From Anaerolineales bacterium (GTDB lineage: Bacteria; Chloroflexota; Anaerolineae; Anaerolineales; Villigracilaceae), in the NCBI GenBank assembly GCA_014379595.1, contig JACMLM010000040.1, positions 62,001 through 126,000 of the forward strand: a stretch of DNA of 64,000 bases, in the 5' to 3' direction. The position numbers and the translations under genes are program-made. This document shows positions 25,131 to 33,916 of the stretch, in pieces; positions within the stretch are counted from its first letter, which is position 1, and each line of letters starts with the position of its first letter. The notes beneath the pieces are model-generated. The model was not told the DNA's origin. It searched no databases and worked only from the letters and a program-made list of their open reading frames with translations.

Positions 25131-27404
25131 ATGAATCGGTTTCGTTTAATTGGTATTGTAATTGTTCTGATACTCCTGCTGATAGTTTCGGCTTGTGGTG
25201 GCAGCCCTCCAACCCCCACTGGTGAAGAGACTGCGGTTGCCCCGTCAGGCACGGCTCAAATCGCTAAGAATTCAAGCTCATCCAGCCCTATTGCTATTAG
25301 TGATGATGATGCGCTTTTAGTGGTTGTTAATAATTTAAATGACAGTATTACAGTGATCAATGTAGCAGGTGATGCAAATGCAAAGATCGCAGAAATTACA
25401 GTTGGTGACGAACCGCGTTCTGTAGTGCTAACGCCTGATAAACAACGTGCCTATATCACTAATCAAGCCAGTGCCACTGTGTCAGTGATTGATCTAACCA
25501 CCAATCAAAAGACACAGGATATTCCTGTGGGAGTTGAACCATATGGCATTGCTCTTACTCCAGATGGAAGCAGGGCTTATGTTACCAATTCTGCCTCAAA
25601 CACAGTTTCTGTAATTGATACAGCCAGTAATGCAGTGGCGGCTACGATTAATATTCCCGGTATTCAACCACGTGGCATTGCCATCACGAATAATAATGGT
25701 GGCACAGGCCAGCAATTTGTTTACGTCACGCAGTTCCTGTCCCAGCCCACTGCATCTGGTGGTGTTAACCTTGACCAGGGCAGTGAAGGCAAAGTGTTTG
25801 TTCTCTCTACAACAGATGATGCTCAGATACAAGGGGTCATTACTTTGGCCGCTCATGATACCGGTTTCGCTGCGGACCGAACTAAGTTTGGTGGCACGGC
25901 TACAGATCCTACATTTGCTTATCCAAATCAACTCCAGGCTATTGTGCTTAAGAATGGGCGCGGTTATCTACCCAATGTTGCCGCTTCACCTGAAGGCCCG
26001 GTTAAATTCAACGTTGATACTCAGGCTTTCCTCTCGGTATTTGACGTCGCTGCCAAATCTGAACTATCAAGTGGAACGATTAACTTACATGCTGCTGTTA
26101 AAACTCAAACCTTCACCCCCAAACTCTTTGTTGCAAACCCTTGGGCAATTGCTTTCAAACATGCGAGCAATGATGGTTATGTAGTATCAGCGGCTAGTGA
26201 TGTACTAGTTAAAGTCACCCTCGATGACAACGGCATTCCGAGTGTGGTCACGAATACGGCTGATGGTGATACGACACGAGTGGCTCTTATAGATGTAGGG
26301 AAAAACCCGCGTGGCGTTGTTATTAATAACGCGGATACGCGCGCCTATGTAATGAATTACATCTCGAAAGATGTCTCAGTCATCGATTTGAGCGCTTCTC
26401 CCGAAGTTGAGCTTGCTCGTGTTCAATCGGCAGATTTACCCGCTGAAGGTTCAGACGGTGCTAAATTCCTCCTCGGTAATGAACTCTTCAATTCCTCACG
26501 AGGAGAATTCGACGAAGGCGTTGCCGAGCGTTTGTCTAATGAAGGTTGGCAATCCTGTGCCAGTTGTCATCCAGATGGTTTAACGGATGGTGTTGTTTGG
26601 GCATTTGCATCTGGCCCGCGTAAGACCGTACCACTCAATGGCACATTCAGCCCTGTCAATCAAACTGGTGACCAACGTATTCTTAACTATTCAGCAGTCT
26701 TTGACGAAGTTGAAGATTTTGAATTGAACATACGCGGCGTATCTGGTGGTCAAGGGCTTATCGTTCTAGAAGGCACTACTGATCAAGACCCAAATGTTAA
26801 AGCATTTGACCCCCCCAATGCCGCGCGCGTACAATTACATGTAAATGGTATCGCTGCATGGGATGCCATTGTCGCATGGACTCAATCTCGCATCCCATCA
26901 CCAGTTTCACCTTACAACGGTGTTGATCCCAATAGCGAATTAGGTTTGCAAATCGCGCAAGGCAGCCAACTCTTCACACAGGCAAATTGCCAGGCTTGTC
27001 ATGGTGGTGCCAAATGGGCAACCAATCAAGTAGACTTTCCACGCTCATCTCCTTTCGCAGAGACGATCACTACGGGTGTGGATCCAGAGCCGCCTGTTGG
27101 TCAGCTTGCGCGTTTCCTGCGTCAGGTAGGTACGTTTGACCCGGCCAATCCATTGGAAAAGAATGCAAATAATTTTCAGGCATTGGGTCAGCTTGGATAC
27201 AATCCGCCCTCGCTGCTCAGCATTTATGCCTTTTCTCCATACTTGCATAATGGCGCATGCCTCACACTAGATTGCGTGTTGGAAAATCAAACTCATCGTG
27301 ATGCGGGCGGTGTAACAGGCGTACTTGAGGATCCAGCCGCACGCGCGGCCCTGGTACAGTTCCTTATCTCAATTGACGCATCCACTGCACCGGTCAGCCC
27401 ATAG
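25131..27404 (+). CDS. Lipoprotein with YVTN propeller and two c-type haem sites
   Basis: This is a 757-residue exported lipoprotein (lipobox ending at Cys22 in LIVSACGG). Residues about 50-450 form YVTN-type blades (RAYITNQASATVSVIDLTTN, RAYVTNSASNTVSVIDTASN, RAYVMNYISKDVSVIDL). Haem motifs are CASCH (about 474) and CQACH (about 619), in a di-haem cytochrome-c-peroxidase/MauG-like region with a late YLHNGACLTLDCV block. It probably acts in electron transfer or peroxide chemistry at the cell surface. ATG 25131 follows AAGGAGAAGACT. It heads a run of four lipoprotein genes behind a two-component system. Confidence 0.88.
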   Translation: MNRFRLIGIVIVLILLLIVSACGGSPPTPTGEETAVAPSGTAQIAKNSSSSSPIAISDDDALLVVVNNLNDSITVINVAGDANAKIAEITVGDEPRSVVLTPDKQRAYITNQASATVSVIDLTTNQKTQDIPVGVEPYGIALTPDGSRAYVTNSASNTVSVIDTASNAVAATINIPGIQPRGIAITNNNGGTGQQFVYVTQFLSQPTASGGVNLDQGSEGKVFVLSTTDDAQIQGVITLAAHDTGFAADRTKFGGTATDPTFAYPNQLQAIVLKNGRGYLPNVAASPEGPVKFNVDTQAFLSVFDVAAKSELSSGTINLHAAVKTQTFTPKLFVANPWAIAFKHASNDGYVVSAASDVLVKVTLDDNGIPSVVTNTADGDTTRVALIDVGKNPRGVVINNADTRAYVMNYISKDVSVIDLSASPEVELARVQSADLPAEGSDGAKFLLGNELFNSSRGEFDEGVAERLSNEGWQSCASCHPDGLTDGVVWAFASGPRKTVPLNGTFSPVNQTGDQRILNYSAVFDEVEDFELNIRGVSGGQGLIVLEGTTDQDPNVKAFDPPNAARVQLHVNGIAAWDAIVAWTQSRIPSPVSPYNGVDPNSELGLQIAQGSQLFTQANCQACHGGAKWATNQVDFPRSSPFAETITTGVDPEPPVGQLARFLRQVGTFDPANPLEKNANNFQALGQLGYNPPSLLSIYAFSPYLHNGACLTLDCVLENQTHRDAGGVTGVLEDPAARAALVQFLISIDASTAPVSP

Positions 27405-27446
27405 AATTTTGATGACTCACCTTTTTATGACAAGCAAGGAGAAAAT

Positions 27447-28139
27447 GTGAATCGACTGTGGTTTATAAGCATTTTATTGACCATACTTTTGGCCCTCACA
27501 GCTTGTGGCAGCGCCCCAACCTCAACTGGAGCAGACTCGGCGGCTTCCAATGAAAAAATGGTTGAATATGTCGGTGAAATTCCAGACACCGATTTGTATG
27601 TTGCCATTGCTGTTGACTCTACAGGTGGTGTACTGGCTTATGTCTGTAATGGCATGGGCATTGACTATCTCTTTCGAGGCTCGGTGCAGGCGAATGTGGT
27701 CGATTTAACTTCTGAGGCTGGGCAAGCCAATTTGCAAGCCAGCATGGATGGCGAGGGTTTTACCGGCACTTTTTCCGTTGATGGAAAGGCTTATCCCTTT
27801 GTGACTGGCCCTGTGAATAATTACGGTGGCTTGTATCACATTACTGCGTTGAACGAGTTCAGTGCTGAAGGCGTGTCACTGGGCGGCGCGACGATCACGA
27901 TGAATCTAACGCCTGATAAAGAGCGTCTTCAGGTTCAAGTCATTACAACTGATGGACAAACGCTAAATTCGGATAAAGCCTGGCCAAATGATCATGATCA
28001 CCGCGATCCAACAGAATATAGCGAAACCTGGTTGATTGCCTTGAACGATGGACGCGCGCGCGGAGGTTATATCAAGAGCAGTTTTCAGGCTAAAGCGAAA
28101 CATCTTGATGCCTATTTTGACCCAATCTGCCCTCCGTAA
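27447..28139 (+). CDS. Lipoprotein of unknown function (paralogue of the next gene)
   Basis: This is a 230-residue lipoprotein; the signal peptide ends LLALTACGS with Cys20. The start is GTG 27447 after AAGGAGAAAAT. After a Ser-rich linker it has a beta-rich domain with VLAYVCNG, LQASMDGEGFTGTFSVDGKA, and a C-terminal extension with NDHDHRDPTEYSETW and a terminal Cys-Pro-Pro. The motif order V.AYVC..., then L.S/A..G...GT...G.FTGT is shared with the gene at 28212. No enzyme motif is seen. It is probably expressed with the cytochrome lipoprotein 42 nt upstream. Confidence 0.75.
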   Translation: MNRLWFISILLTILLALTACGSAPTSTGADSAASNEKMVEYVGEIPDTDLYVAIAVDSTGGVLAYVCNGMGIDYLFRGSVQANVVDLTSEAGQANLQASMDGEGFTGTFSVDGKAYPFVTGPVNNYGGLYHITALNEFSAEGVSLGGATITMNLTPDKERLQVQVITTDGQTLNSDKAWPNDHDHRDPTEYSETWLIALNDGRARGGYIKSSFQAKAKHLDAYFDPICPP

Positions 28140-28211
28140 GTTTGAATGAATTCAATATTGTGCGTACGGTTGTCTTAGTTTGGCAAGTTGATAATCTCAA
28201 GGAGATTCAAA

Positions 28212-28841
28212 ATGTTCGATCAAAGACCAAACAATCTTTTTATTAAACTAAAATTTACCTATATCTTAATCGCACTGGTATTTATTCTCTCTGCTTGCGG
28301 CGGGCAGGCAGCAACAGGCGCCACGTCTTATATCGCCACATTGGAGGGCGCACCTGCCAGCGCTCGTGTTGGGATCGTAGTGGAAGATGGGGTATTCAAA
28401 GCCTATGTATGCAGTTTGGATGACGCCTTCAATTTGACATCAGCGCGCTGGTATGAAGGTCAACTCGATGCAAACGGTAGCTTCGATCTTGTAAGTTCAG
28501 ATGGTGTTAAATTAAAAGGCACGATCCAGGCTGGTCAATTCACAGGCACTTTGACTAACATCCAAGGAACGAGCATGACCTTCAACGGCACAGCAGTGAC
28601 ATCTGGCGCACCAGCCGGTCTTTATCGTGGAACCGGGCAGGTTGACGGTCAGAATGTAATTGTAGGTGCAGTAATTTCTGCCGACGGCTCTTTTGCGTCA
28701 ACTACTCAATATGAGGGCCAAATTAAATTTGTCACACCGGTTGGTCCTGAACCTGTTCAACTGTCTGAAAACACTTTGGGTATCAATCTGGGAGCAAATG
28801 GCGAACAAATACCTGTAACTCTTGTAACTACGTTGAAATGA
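28212..28841 (+). CDS. Lipoprotein of unknown function (paralogue of the previous gene)
   Basis: This is a 209-residue lipoprotein with lipobox FILSACGG (Cys29). The mature part repeats a strand-rich pattern: VGIVVEDGVFKAYVCSLDDA, FDLVSSDGVKLKGTIQAGQF, TGTLTNIQGTSMTFNG, then GTGQVDGQNVIVGAVISADG. It shares its AYVC and FTGT elements with the upstream lipoprotein, so both probably have the same fold. ATG 28212 follows GGAGATTCAAA; 28188 would extend it without a good ribosome site. Confidence 0.75.
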   Translation: MFDQRPNNLFIKLKFTYILIALVFILSACGGQAATGATSYIATLEGAPASARVGIVVEDGVFKAYVCSLDDAFNLTSARWYEGQLDANGSFDLVSSDGVKLKGTIQAGQFTGTLTNIQGTSMTFNGTAVTSGAPAGLYRGTGQVDGQNVIVGAVISADGSFASTTQYEGQIKFVTPVGPEPVQLSENTLGINLGANGEQIPVTLVTTLK

Positions 28842-28918
28842 ATTGTTCCAGTTGTAAATTTGAGTTTTATACGTGTTTACTAGTGACTATCGTAATGTAA
28901 ATATTAGGAGAGTACGTA

Positions 28919-30403
28919 ATGATTAATATATTGAGAACAGCTAATAATACAGGTCGCGTGATCTTGCTCACAACTTGCTTGATTTTGACTTCATGTGGGA
29001 AGGCTGCGCCTACAGAAGCGCCAGTCGTTGAACAGCCTACTGCAGCTACTGAGGAAGTTGTGGCCGCGCCTCAGGGTCCAACCTTTAAAGTGATCGGGGT
29101 AATCAATCGTGATGTGACGCAGGCCGCACAAAATACTTCGCTCACAATTGGTCCGAATGGTCTATGGGTAAGCTGGGCTGAGAACTCGTCAGGTAATGTA
29201 AGGCAAATATTTGTTAGCGAGTTGGTAGGCGAATCATTTGAAGCTCGCGGCTCTTCTTTGAATATTCACGTTAACGAGATCGGTGATTTTCCAAGTATTA
29301 CATTGGCTGGAGAAAATAGCGCAGTACCTTGGGTCGCTTGGGCTGAACCTAGCCCGGGCTTTGGTGGTGTATCCCAAATATTTGCCAGCCGATTCAATTC
29401 AGAGACTGGATTGTGGCAACAGGCAGGGCAGGATCGCGGCGGTGGAGAAGCAAGTTTGAATCTTAAGACTGATGAGCCTGCGTCGAATCCATTTATTTTC
29501 TCTGGCTCTGCTACTCCAGGTCAGCCGCCTGCTCCCTGGGTTGCCTGGGTGGAACAAGCTCCCAATTCAGCCTTTTCTCAAATCTTTGTATCAAAAGGTG
29601 TAAAAGATGAAAGCGGTGATCCCACCGTGATAGGCGGATTCAAATGGGAGACGGTTGGAAAGGTAATTGCCGACGGGCTGCAAACTTTGAGTGTAGACCG
29701 TTTCCGCAATTCTCTTCATCCAACTGGAGTCTTTGCTGAGACCGCCAATTCAGTGCCCTGGGTAACCTGGCATGAAGCCGACCATGACCGCCCGAGCCGA
29801 ATATTCACGGCACGTGGTGTTGCTGATGCAAATGCTCCAGGTGGCTTCAATTGGGTCACTGTTCCAACTTGTCTACCAGATGAAACCGCCTGTTCTTTGA
29901 ACATCAATCCACTTAAAGATGCGAAAGATGCGTCCATGGCTGCTGGTAGTTTACTTGCCGGAGAATCAACTGTCCCGTGGATTGCATGGCCGGAGATCGG
30001 TCAAAATGGCAAGTGGCAGGTATTCGTCTCCCGTCTTGATACAACTACTCGCAACAGTTTCATACAGGTCGGCGGAAGTTTAAATGCAGACCCAAATCAT
30101 GACGCGCGCACACCGATCATTGTGTTCATTGGAAATGTGCCGTACGTTGCATGGTTGGAAGATGATGGCACAGGCAAGTTCACTGTCCAAGTGCGGCACC
30201 TCTCCTCTGACCCACAAACTGGTACCTGGACTTTGGATACTCCTCAAGGCGGTTTTAATCTTAATTCTGAGCTCTCTGATTTTGGACTCAACGCTGTAGC
30301 ATCTGCTGACACGTTATTTATGTCGTGGACTGAAGGCGACCCTGCTACTACAGCCTCTCAAGTTGTCATTGGAGCGTTCAAAGTAGGCACTGGACAACCC
30401 TAA
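28919..30403 (+). CDS. Repeat lipoprotein, probable beta-propeller
   Basis: This is a 494-residue lipoprotein (lipobox LILTSCGK, Cys26). It contains six imperfect repeats centred on V-P-W-[VI]-[AT]-W-x-E followed by Q-[IV]-F-[VA]-S: VPWVAWAEPSPGFGGVSQIF, APWVAWVEQAPNSAFSQIF, VPWVTWHEADHDRPSRIF, VPWIAWPEIGQNGKWQVF, VPYVAWLEDDGTGKFTV and LFMSWTEGDPATTASQVV. The spacing of roughly 60-90 residues suits propeller blades. No catalytic residue can be assigned; ligand or polymer binding at the surface is plausible. It is last of the four lipoprotein genes and ends at a hairpin. Confidence 0.8.
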   Translation: MINILRTANNTGRVILLTTCLILTSCGKAAPTEAPVVEQPTAATEEVVAAPQGPTFKVIGVINRDVTQAAQNTSLTIGPNGLWVSWAENSSGNVRQIFVSELVGESFEARGSSLNIHVNEIGDFPSITLAGENSAVPWVAWAEPSPGFGGVSQIFASRFNSETGLWQQAGQDRGGGEASLNLKTDEPASNPFIFSGSATPGQPPAPWVAWVEQAPNSAFSQIFVSKGVKDESGDPTVIGGFKWETVGKVIADGLQTLSVDRFRNSLHPTGVFAETANSVPWVTWHEADHDRPSRIFTARGVADANAPGGFNWVTVPTCLPDETACSLNINPLKDAKDASMAAGSLLAGESTVPWIAWPEIGQNGKWQVFVSRLDTTTRNSFIQVGGSLNADPNHDARTPIIVFIGNVPYVAWLEDDGTGKFTVQVRHLSSDPQTGTWTLDTPQGGFNLNSELSDFGLNAVASADTLFMSWTEGDPATTASQVVIGAFKVGTGQP

Positions 30404-30408
30404 GCATT

Positions 30409-30447
30409 GGATAGTCTTTTCAGTCTCTTGATTTGAAAAGACTATCC
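30409..30447 (+). terminator. Hairpin after the lipoprotein cluster
   Basis: GGATAGTCTTTTC (30409-30421) pairs perfectly with GAAAAGACTATCC (30435-30447), beginning 5 nt after the stop codon. There is no strong T-run, but position and stability suit transcription termination or mRNA protection. Confidence 0.6.
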
Positions 30448-30493
30448 AAACAGTATTGGTAAAGACTGATGTCATCCAAAGAGAATCATCTGA

Positions 30494-30907
30494 ATGTATT
30501 TTTCCAAAACGTCGCGGGAACCCTTCCGTATCCTGATTGTGGACGACTCCCCATCTGTGCGTGAGAGTTTGGGCTGGTTGTTGCAGGCCGAAGCAGGCTT
30601 GACTGTGGCAGGTGATGCCGCCAATGGAGCGGATGCGATCAGTCAAGTATCCAAACTAAAACCTGACGTTGTAATTCTGGATATTGAATTACCAGATACA
30701 GATGGTTTTACTGTGACACGTCAATTGAAGGCTCTGTCTAATCCGCCATTGGTGGTGCTTCTTTCCATTCATAGTGATACACTTTCTAAACAACGCGCTA
30801 CTGAAGCTGGTTGTGATGCCTTTGTAGAAAAGGGGCTTGGCTGGCCCAAGTTGCTGTCTACTTTGAAGAAAATTTTAACTGATAGCAACCAGATTTCTAA
30901 TAACTAG
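30494..30907 (+). CDS. Receiver-only response regulator
   Basis: This is a 137-residue single receiver domain: ILIVDDSPSVRESLGWLL, the phospho-acceptor strand PDVVILDIELPDTDGFTV (Asp about residue 62) and AFVEKG with the conserved Lys. No output domain follows, so it is CheY-like and should work by protein interaction. It lies directly behind the lipoprotein cluster and may connect to the kinase at 22514, although it has its own flanking hairpins. Confidence 0.9.
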   Translation: MYFSKTSREPFRILIVDDSPSVRESLGWLLQAEAGLTVAGDAANGADAISQVSKLKPDVVILDIELPDTDGFTVTRQLKALSNPPLVVLLSIHSDTLSKQRATEAGCDAFVEKGLGWPKLLSTLKKILTDSNQISNN

Positions 30908-30925
30908 ATAATTAATTTCTAATAG

Positions 30926-30963
30926 CAACGGGACTTCGCTCTCTATAAAGCGAAGTCCCGTTG
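30926..30963. terminator. Perfect hairpin, probable terminator
   Basis: CAACGGGACTTCGCT (30926-30940) pairs with AGCGAAGTCCCGTTG (30949-30963) over 15 bp with an 8-nt loop. It lies 19 nt after the receiver gene. There is no poly-T tract, so efficiency is uncertain. Confidence 0.6.
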
Positions 30964-31018
30964 GGTTATCTATGATTCTGTTGGTGGTATATAATGATGA
31001 TATAGAAACCCACAAAGA

Positions 31019-32287
31019 ATGGCTAATAAATTATTGCATCACCCACATGGTGAGATAGTGTCTCGCATCATCACATCTGCATTCAATGCCGTTGAGCCTG
31101 GGGCAGCTGTGAAAAAATATCTGCGTGAGAATCCGCTGCCTGAAGTACAACGTGTATTTGCATTTGGATTGGGGAAAGCGGCATGTGCAATGACTCAGGC
31201 ATTAGCGGATGAAAACATATTAACAGACGCCTTAGTAATTACCAAATACGCGTCACCCCTAACCGTTGAGCCTGTTACTGTTATCGAAGGGAATCATCCA
31301 GTCCCCGGCGACTCTAGTATTGAGGCGGGCGATGCGGCTTTGAAATTCGTTTCACAATTAACTTCTGATGATTTGCTTGTATGCTTGATCTCTGGCGGTG
31401 GCTCTGCATTGATGGCTGCTCCAGGAGTTCCTCTTAAAGATTTGCAATCTCTTACATCTACTTTATTAGCATGTGGTGCGCGTATTGACGAGATCAATAT
31501 TTTGCGTCGCCATCTGGATCAACTGAAAGGTGGGGGATTGGCCCGTTTTGCCGCTTCGCGCGGCGTACATATTATTAGTTTGATTTTTTCAGATGTGGTG
31601 GGTGATGCTTTGGAAGCTATTGCTTCTGGTCCTACTGCGCCTGACCCAACGAATCTTGCAGATGCCCTTGCTATCATTCAAAAATATGATCTAAAGAATA
31701 AAATACCAAATTCTATTGTCCCATCTTTACAAGAAACCTTGAAGCCGAATGATCCAGTCTTTAATAAAGTTCAAAATATAATCATCGCAAGCAATGAAAT
31801 TGCTTTATTCGCCGCCCAAGCTCAAGCACAAATGGATGGCCTTCAAACAGAAGTTATGCGCATAGGTTTTCAGGGGGAAGCAAGTAAAGTTGGACATAAA
31901 ATTGCATCTGACTTTAAGAGATTACTCCCAATAATGCAGCGGCCATTCTGTTTATTAGCAGGCGGCGAATCGACTGTTACTATAAAGGGGAGTGGAAAAG
32001 GTGGGCGGAACCAGGAACTAGCGCTTGCAGCAGTGGACATATTGGCTGACTTGAAAGATGTAATGTTTATCTCGATTGCCACCGATGGTGAGGACGGCCC
32101 AACGGATGCTGCTGGTGCTATTGTGACAGGCGAATCCGCTCAACGGGCTGAGTCGCTTGGGATGAGTGCGGCAGATTATTTATCCAGAAATGATGCATAT
32201 ACTTTTTTTGAAAAAATGGACGATTTGATAAAGACAGGCCCAAGCGGTACAAATGTCAATGACCTTGTCATATGTCTTGCTTTTTAA
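31019..32287 (+). CDS. Glycerate 2-kinase (MOFRL/GckA type)
   Basis: This is a 422-residue class II glycerate kinase, also annotated as hydroxypyruvate reductase TtuD. The N-terminal DUF4147 domain has FAFGLGKAACAMTQAL, VIEGNHPVPGDSS and LVCLISGGGSALMAAPG. The C-terminal MOFRL domain has GKGGRNQELALAAVDIL and ATDGEDGPTDAAGAIVTG. It converts glycerate to 2-phosphoglycerate, feeding glycerate or serine-cycle carbon into glycolysis. The start follows a short leader without an obvious Shine-Dalgarno. It overlaps the convergent LysE gene by 4 nt. Confidence 0.93.
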   Translation: MANKLLHHPHGEIVSRIITSAFNAVEPGAAVKKYLRENPLPEVQRVFAFGLGKAACAMTQALADENILTDALVITKYASPLTVEPVTVIEGNHPVPGDSSIEAGDAALKFVSQLTSDDLLVCLISGGGSALMAAPGVPLKDLQSLTSTLLACGARIDEINILRRHLDQLKGGGLARFAASRGVHIISLIFSDVVGDALEAIASGPTAPDPTNLADALAIIQKYDLKNKIPNSIVPSLQETLKPNDPVFNKVQNIIIASNEIALFAAQAQAQMDGLQTEVMRIGFQGEASKVGHKIASDFKRLLPIMQRPFCLLAGGESTVTIKGSGKGGRNQELALAAVDILADLKDVMFISIATDGEDGPTDAAGAIVTGESAQRAESLGMSAADYLSRNDAYTFFEKMDDLIKTGPSGTNVNDLVICLAF

Positions 32288-32892
32288 GATAGCAGCGCAA
32301 CAATTCCAAAGACGGTGATAACCGTACCTGAAATGCGATTGATCCAGATCATGCGATTTTGATCTAAACGGCCGCGCACCACAAAACCAACTCCGAAACT
32401 GAGAGCCAGCCACCAACAAGCAGACCCTAAAAATACTCCCGCTACGATCACAAGCGGTGAGTTTGATGTTCCGATGAACATAGTTCCGGCGAAGATTGCC
32501 GCGAACGAAAGGATCGTCATGGGGTTTGTGATGGTGAGAAAGAAAGTGGAAAGATACGCGCCGAAATATCCGCTTTGTTTTACCTGTGCAGCTTGCTCGG
32601 CTGGTTTTTCAAGAAATGTTTTTATCCCAAGATATAAAAGAAAACTTCCGCCAATTAATTTAAGCCAGAGGGCATTTTCAACCAATAGATCTGTTACGAG
32701 AGTCAAACCGAATGCCGCAATTGCACCATATACCATATCTGCACTGGCAGCGCCCATGCCAGATAGAAAACCTTTCAATTTTCCATCAGTAAGTGTACGG
32801 CGGATACAAAGCACGCCGATAGGGCCAACAGGTGCAGCAATTGAAATTCCTATAATGAAGCCGCGCAGGAATAAATTTAAATTTTCTGTCAT
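32284..32892 (-). CDS. LysE-family exporter
   Basis: This is a 202-residue membrane protein with about six segments. The N-terminal FIIGISIAAPVGPIGVLCIR followed by GKLKGFLSGMGAASADMVYG is the LysE/RhtB signature. Family members export amino acids or related solutes by proton antiport. ATG 32890-32892 is preferred; the open frame continues to 32934 but only with an ATT start. It is convergent with the glycerate kinase and separated from secF by a terminator. Confidence 0.9.
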   Translation of the reverse strand: MTENLNLFLRGFIIGISIAAPVGPIGVLCIRRTLTDGKLKGFLSGMGAASADMVYGAIAAFGLTLVTDLLVENALWLKLIGGSFLLYLGIKTFLEKPAEQAAQVKQSGYFGAYLSTFFLTITNPMTILSFAAIFAGTMFIGTSNSPLVIVAGVFLGSACWWLALSFGVGFVVRGRLDQNRMIWINRISGTVITVFGIVALLS

Positions 32893-32932
32893 CGTATAAT
32901 TGTGTTGAAATAAAGTTGAATAATTTCGAATC

Positions 32933-32965
32933 AAAAAAGGACATCAAATTAAGATGTCCTTTTTA
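32933..32965 (-). terminator. Intrinsic terminator after secDF (works on both strands)
   Basis: AAAAAAGGACATC (32933-32945) pairs with GATGTCCTTTTTA (32953-32965). Stem-flanking A and T runs give a U-tract on either strand. It lies 7 nt beyond the secF stop. Confidence 0.85.
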
Positions 32966-32971
32966 AAATTA

Positions 32972-33892
32972 CTAGGCAGTAGCTTCTTTGCGTTTGAACC
33001 AGGTTGTCCATTCGCGTTTTTCCCACAAAACGAGAATGGGAGCAGCAACGAAAATGGAAGAGTATGTTCCACTCAATAAACCAACGAGCAGGATCACTGC
33101 AAACTCCTGCAAGGTAACGCCACCGAACAATGCCAGCGCAAGCAGGAGGAATTCAACAGTCATCAATTGAGTGTTAATCGAGCGTTGGAGCGTCTGCACG
33201 ATGGAGTGGTTGACGAGTTTTTCGTATTCCAGTCTGCGGAGCAGGTTTGCATTTTCACGAATACGGTCAAACACGACGACCTTGTCCTGTACGGAAAAAC
33301 CGATCACAGTTAATAAAGCTGTTAGGAAGAGTGCATCCATTTGCCAATCAAAGAACACGGCGCCGATGCCTGCCACGCTAAATACGACTGCTACATCATG
33401 GATCATCGCGATCACAGCGCATACGCCATAACGAAATGCATTTTCCACTTTGCGAAAGGCAAGCGTGATATAGATGATGACTCCAAGTGCAGCCACGCCC
33501 ACTGCAAGCGCAGCGCGGGATGCAACCTGTTTTCCGATGCTTGGGCCAACGCTATCAAAGCGGATAACGGATACTTCAGCGCCTGATGTTTCTGTCAAGG
33601 TAGTCAGGATTTCATCGCGTACTTCATTTGTTAGAAAGGAAGAGCGGATGATCAGCGAGCCAGTTTCGGTGGTCGTGATTTGTGCATCATCAATACCTGC
33701 ATCTTCATAAATAGATAAGATATCTCCGGTTTCGATGGTTTTGCCTGCCTCAAATTGCACCTCGAACAGACTTCCGCCAGTGAAATCAATGGAAAGAGGC
33801 AGGCCATTGGTTGAGAGCAGAATTAAGCCCGGCAGAATAACCAACAGTGAAAAGACAAAGTAATAGTAGCGTTTGCTAAGAATATCTATCAT
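32972..33892 (-). CDS. secF: Protein translocase subunit SecF
   Basis: This is a 306-residue inner-membrane protein. After the first transmembrane segment comes LPLSIDFTGGSLFEVQFEAG, the SecF P1-domain signature. The remaining five segments include VGVAALGVIIYITLAFR and VIGFSVQDKVVVFDRIREN, with the conserved D-R-I-R-E-N at the cytoplasmic loop. With SecD it uses the proton-motive force to release secreted proteins on the outer face. It is 24 nt downstream of secD in one transcript. Confidence 0.96.
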   Translation of the reverse strand: MIDILSKRYYYFVFSLLVILPGLILLSTNGLPLSIDFTGGSLFEVQFEAGKTIETGDILSIYEDAGIDDAQITTTETGSLIIRSSFLTNEVRDEILTTLTETSGAEVSVIRFDSVGPSIGKQVASRAALAVGVAALGVIIYITLAFRKVENAFRYGVCAVIAMIHDVAVVFSVAGIGAVFFDWQMDALFLTALLTVIGFSVQDKVVVFDRIRENANLLRRLEYEKLVNHSIVQTLQRSINTQLMTVEFLLLALALFGGVTLQEFAVILLVGLLSGTYSSIFVAAPILVLWEKREWTTWFKRKEATA

Positions 33893-33916
33893 AAGAATTA
33901 TCCTTGGTGCATCTGT

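Noticed and set aside
25615-26184. 189-codon plus-strand frame inside the YVTN lipoprotein gene
   Set aside because: It is an alternative frame of a well-supported coding region with Leu/Ser/Arg-rich composition and no domain.
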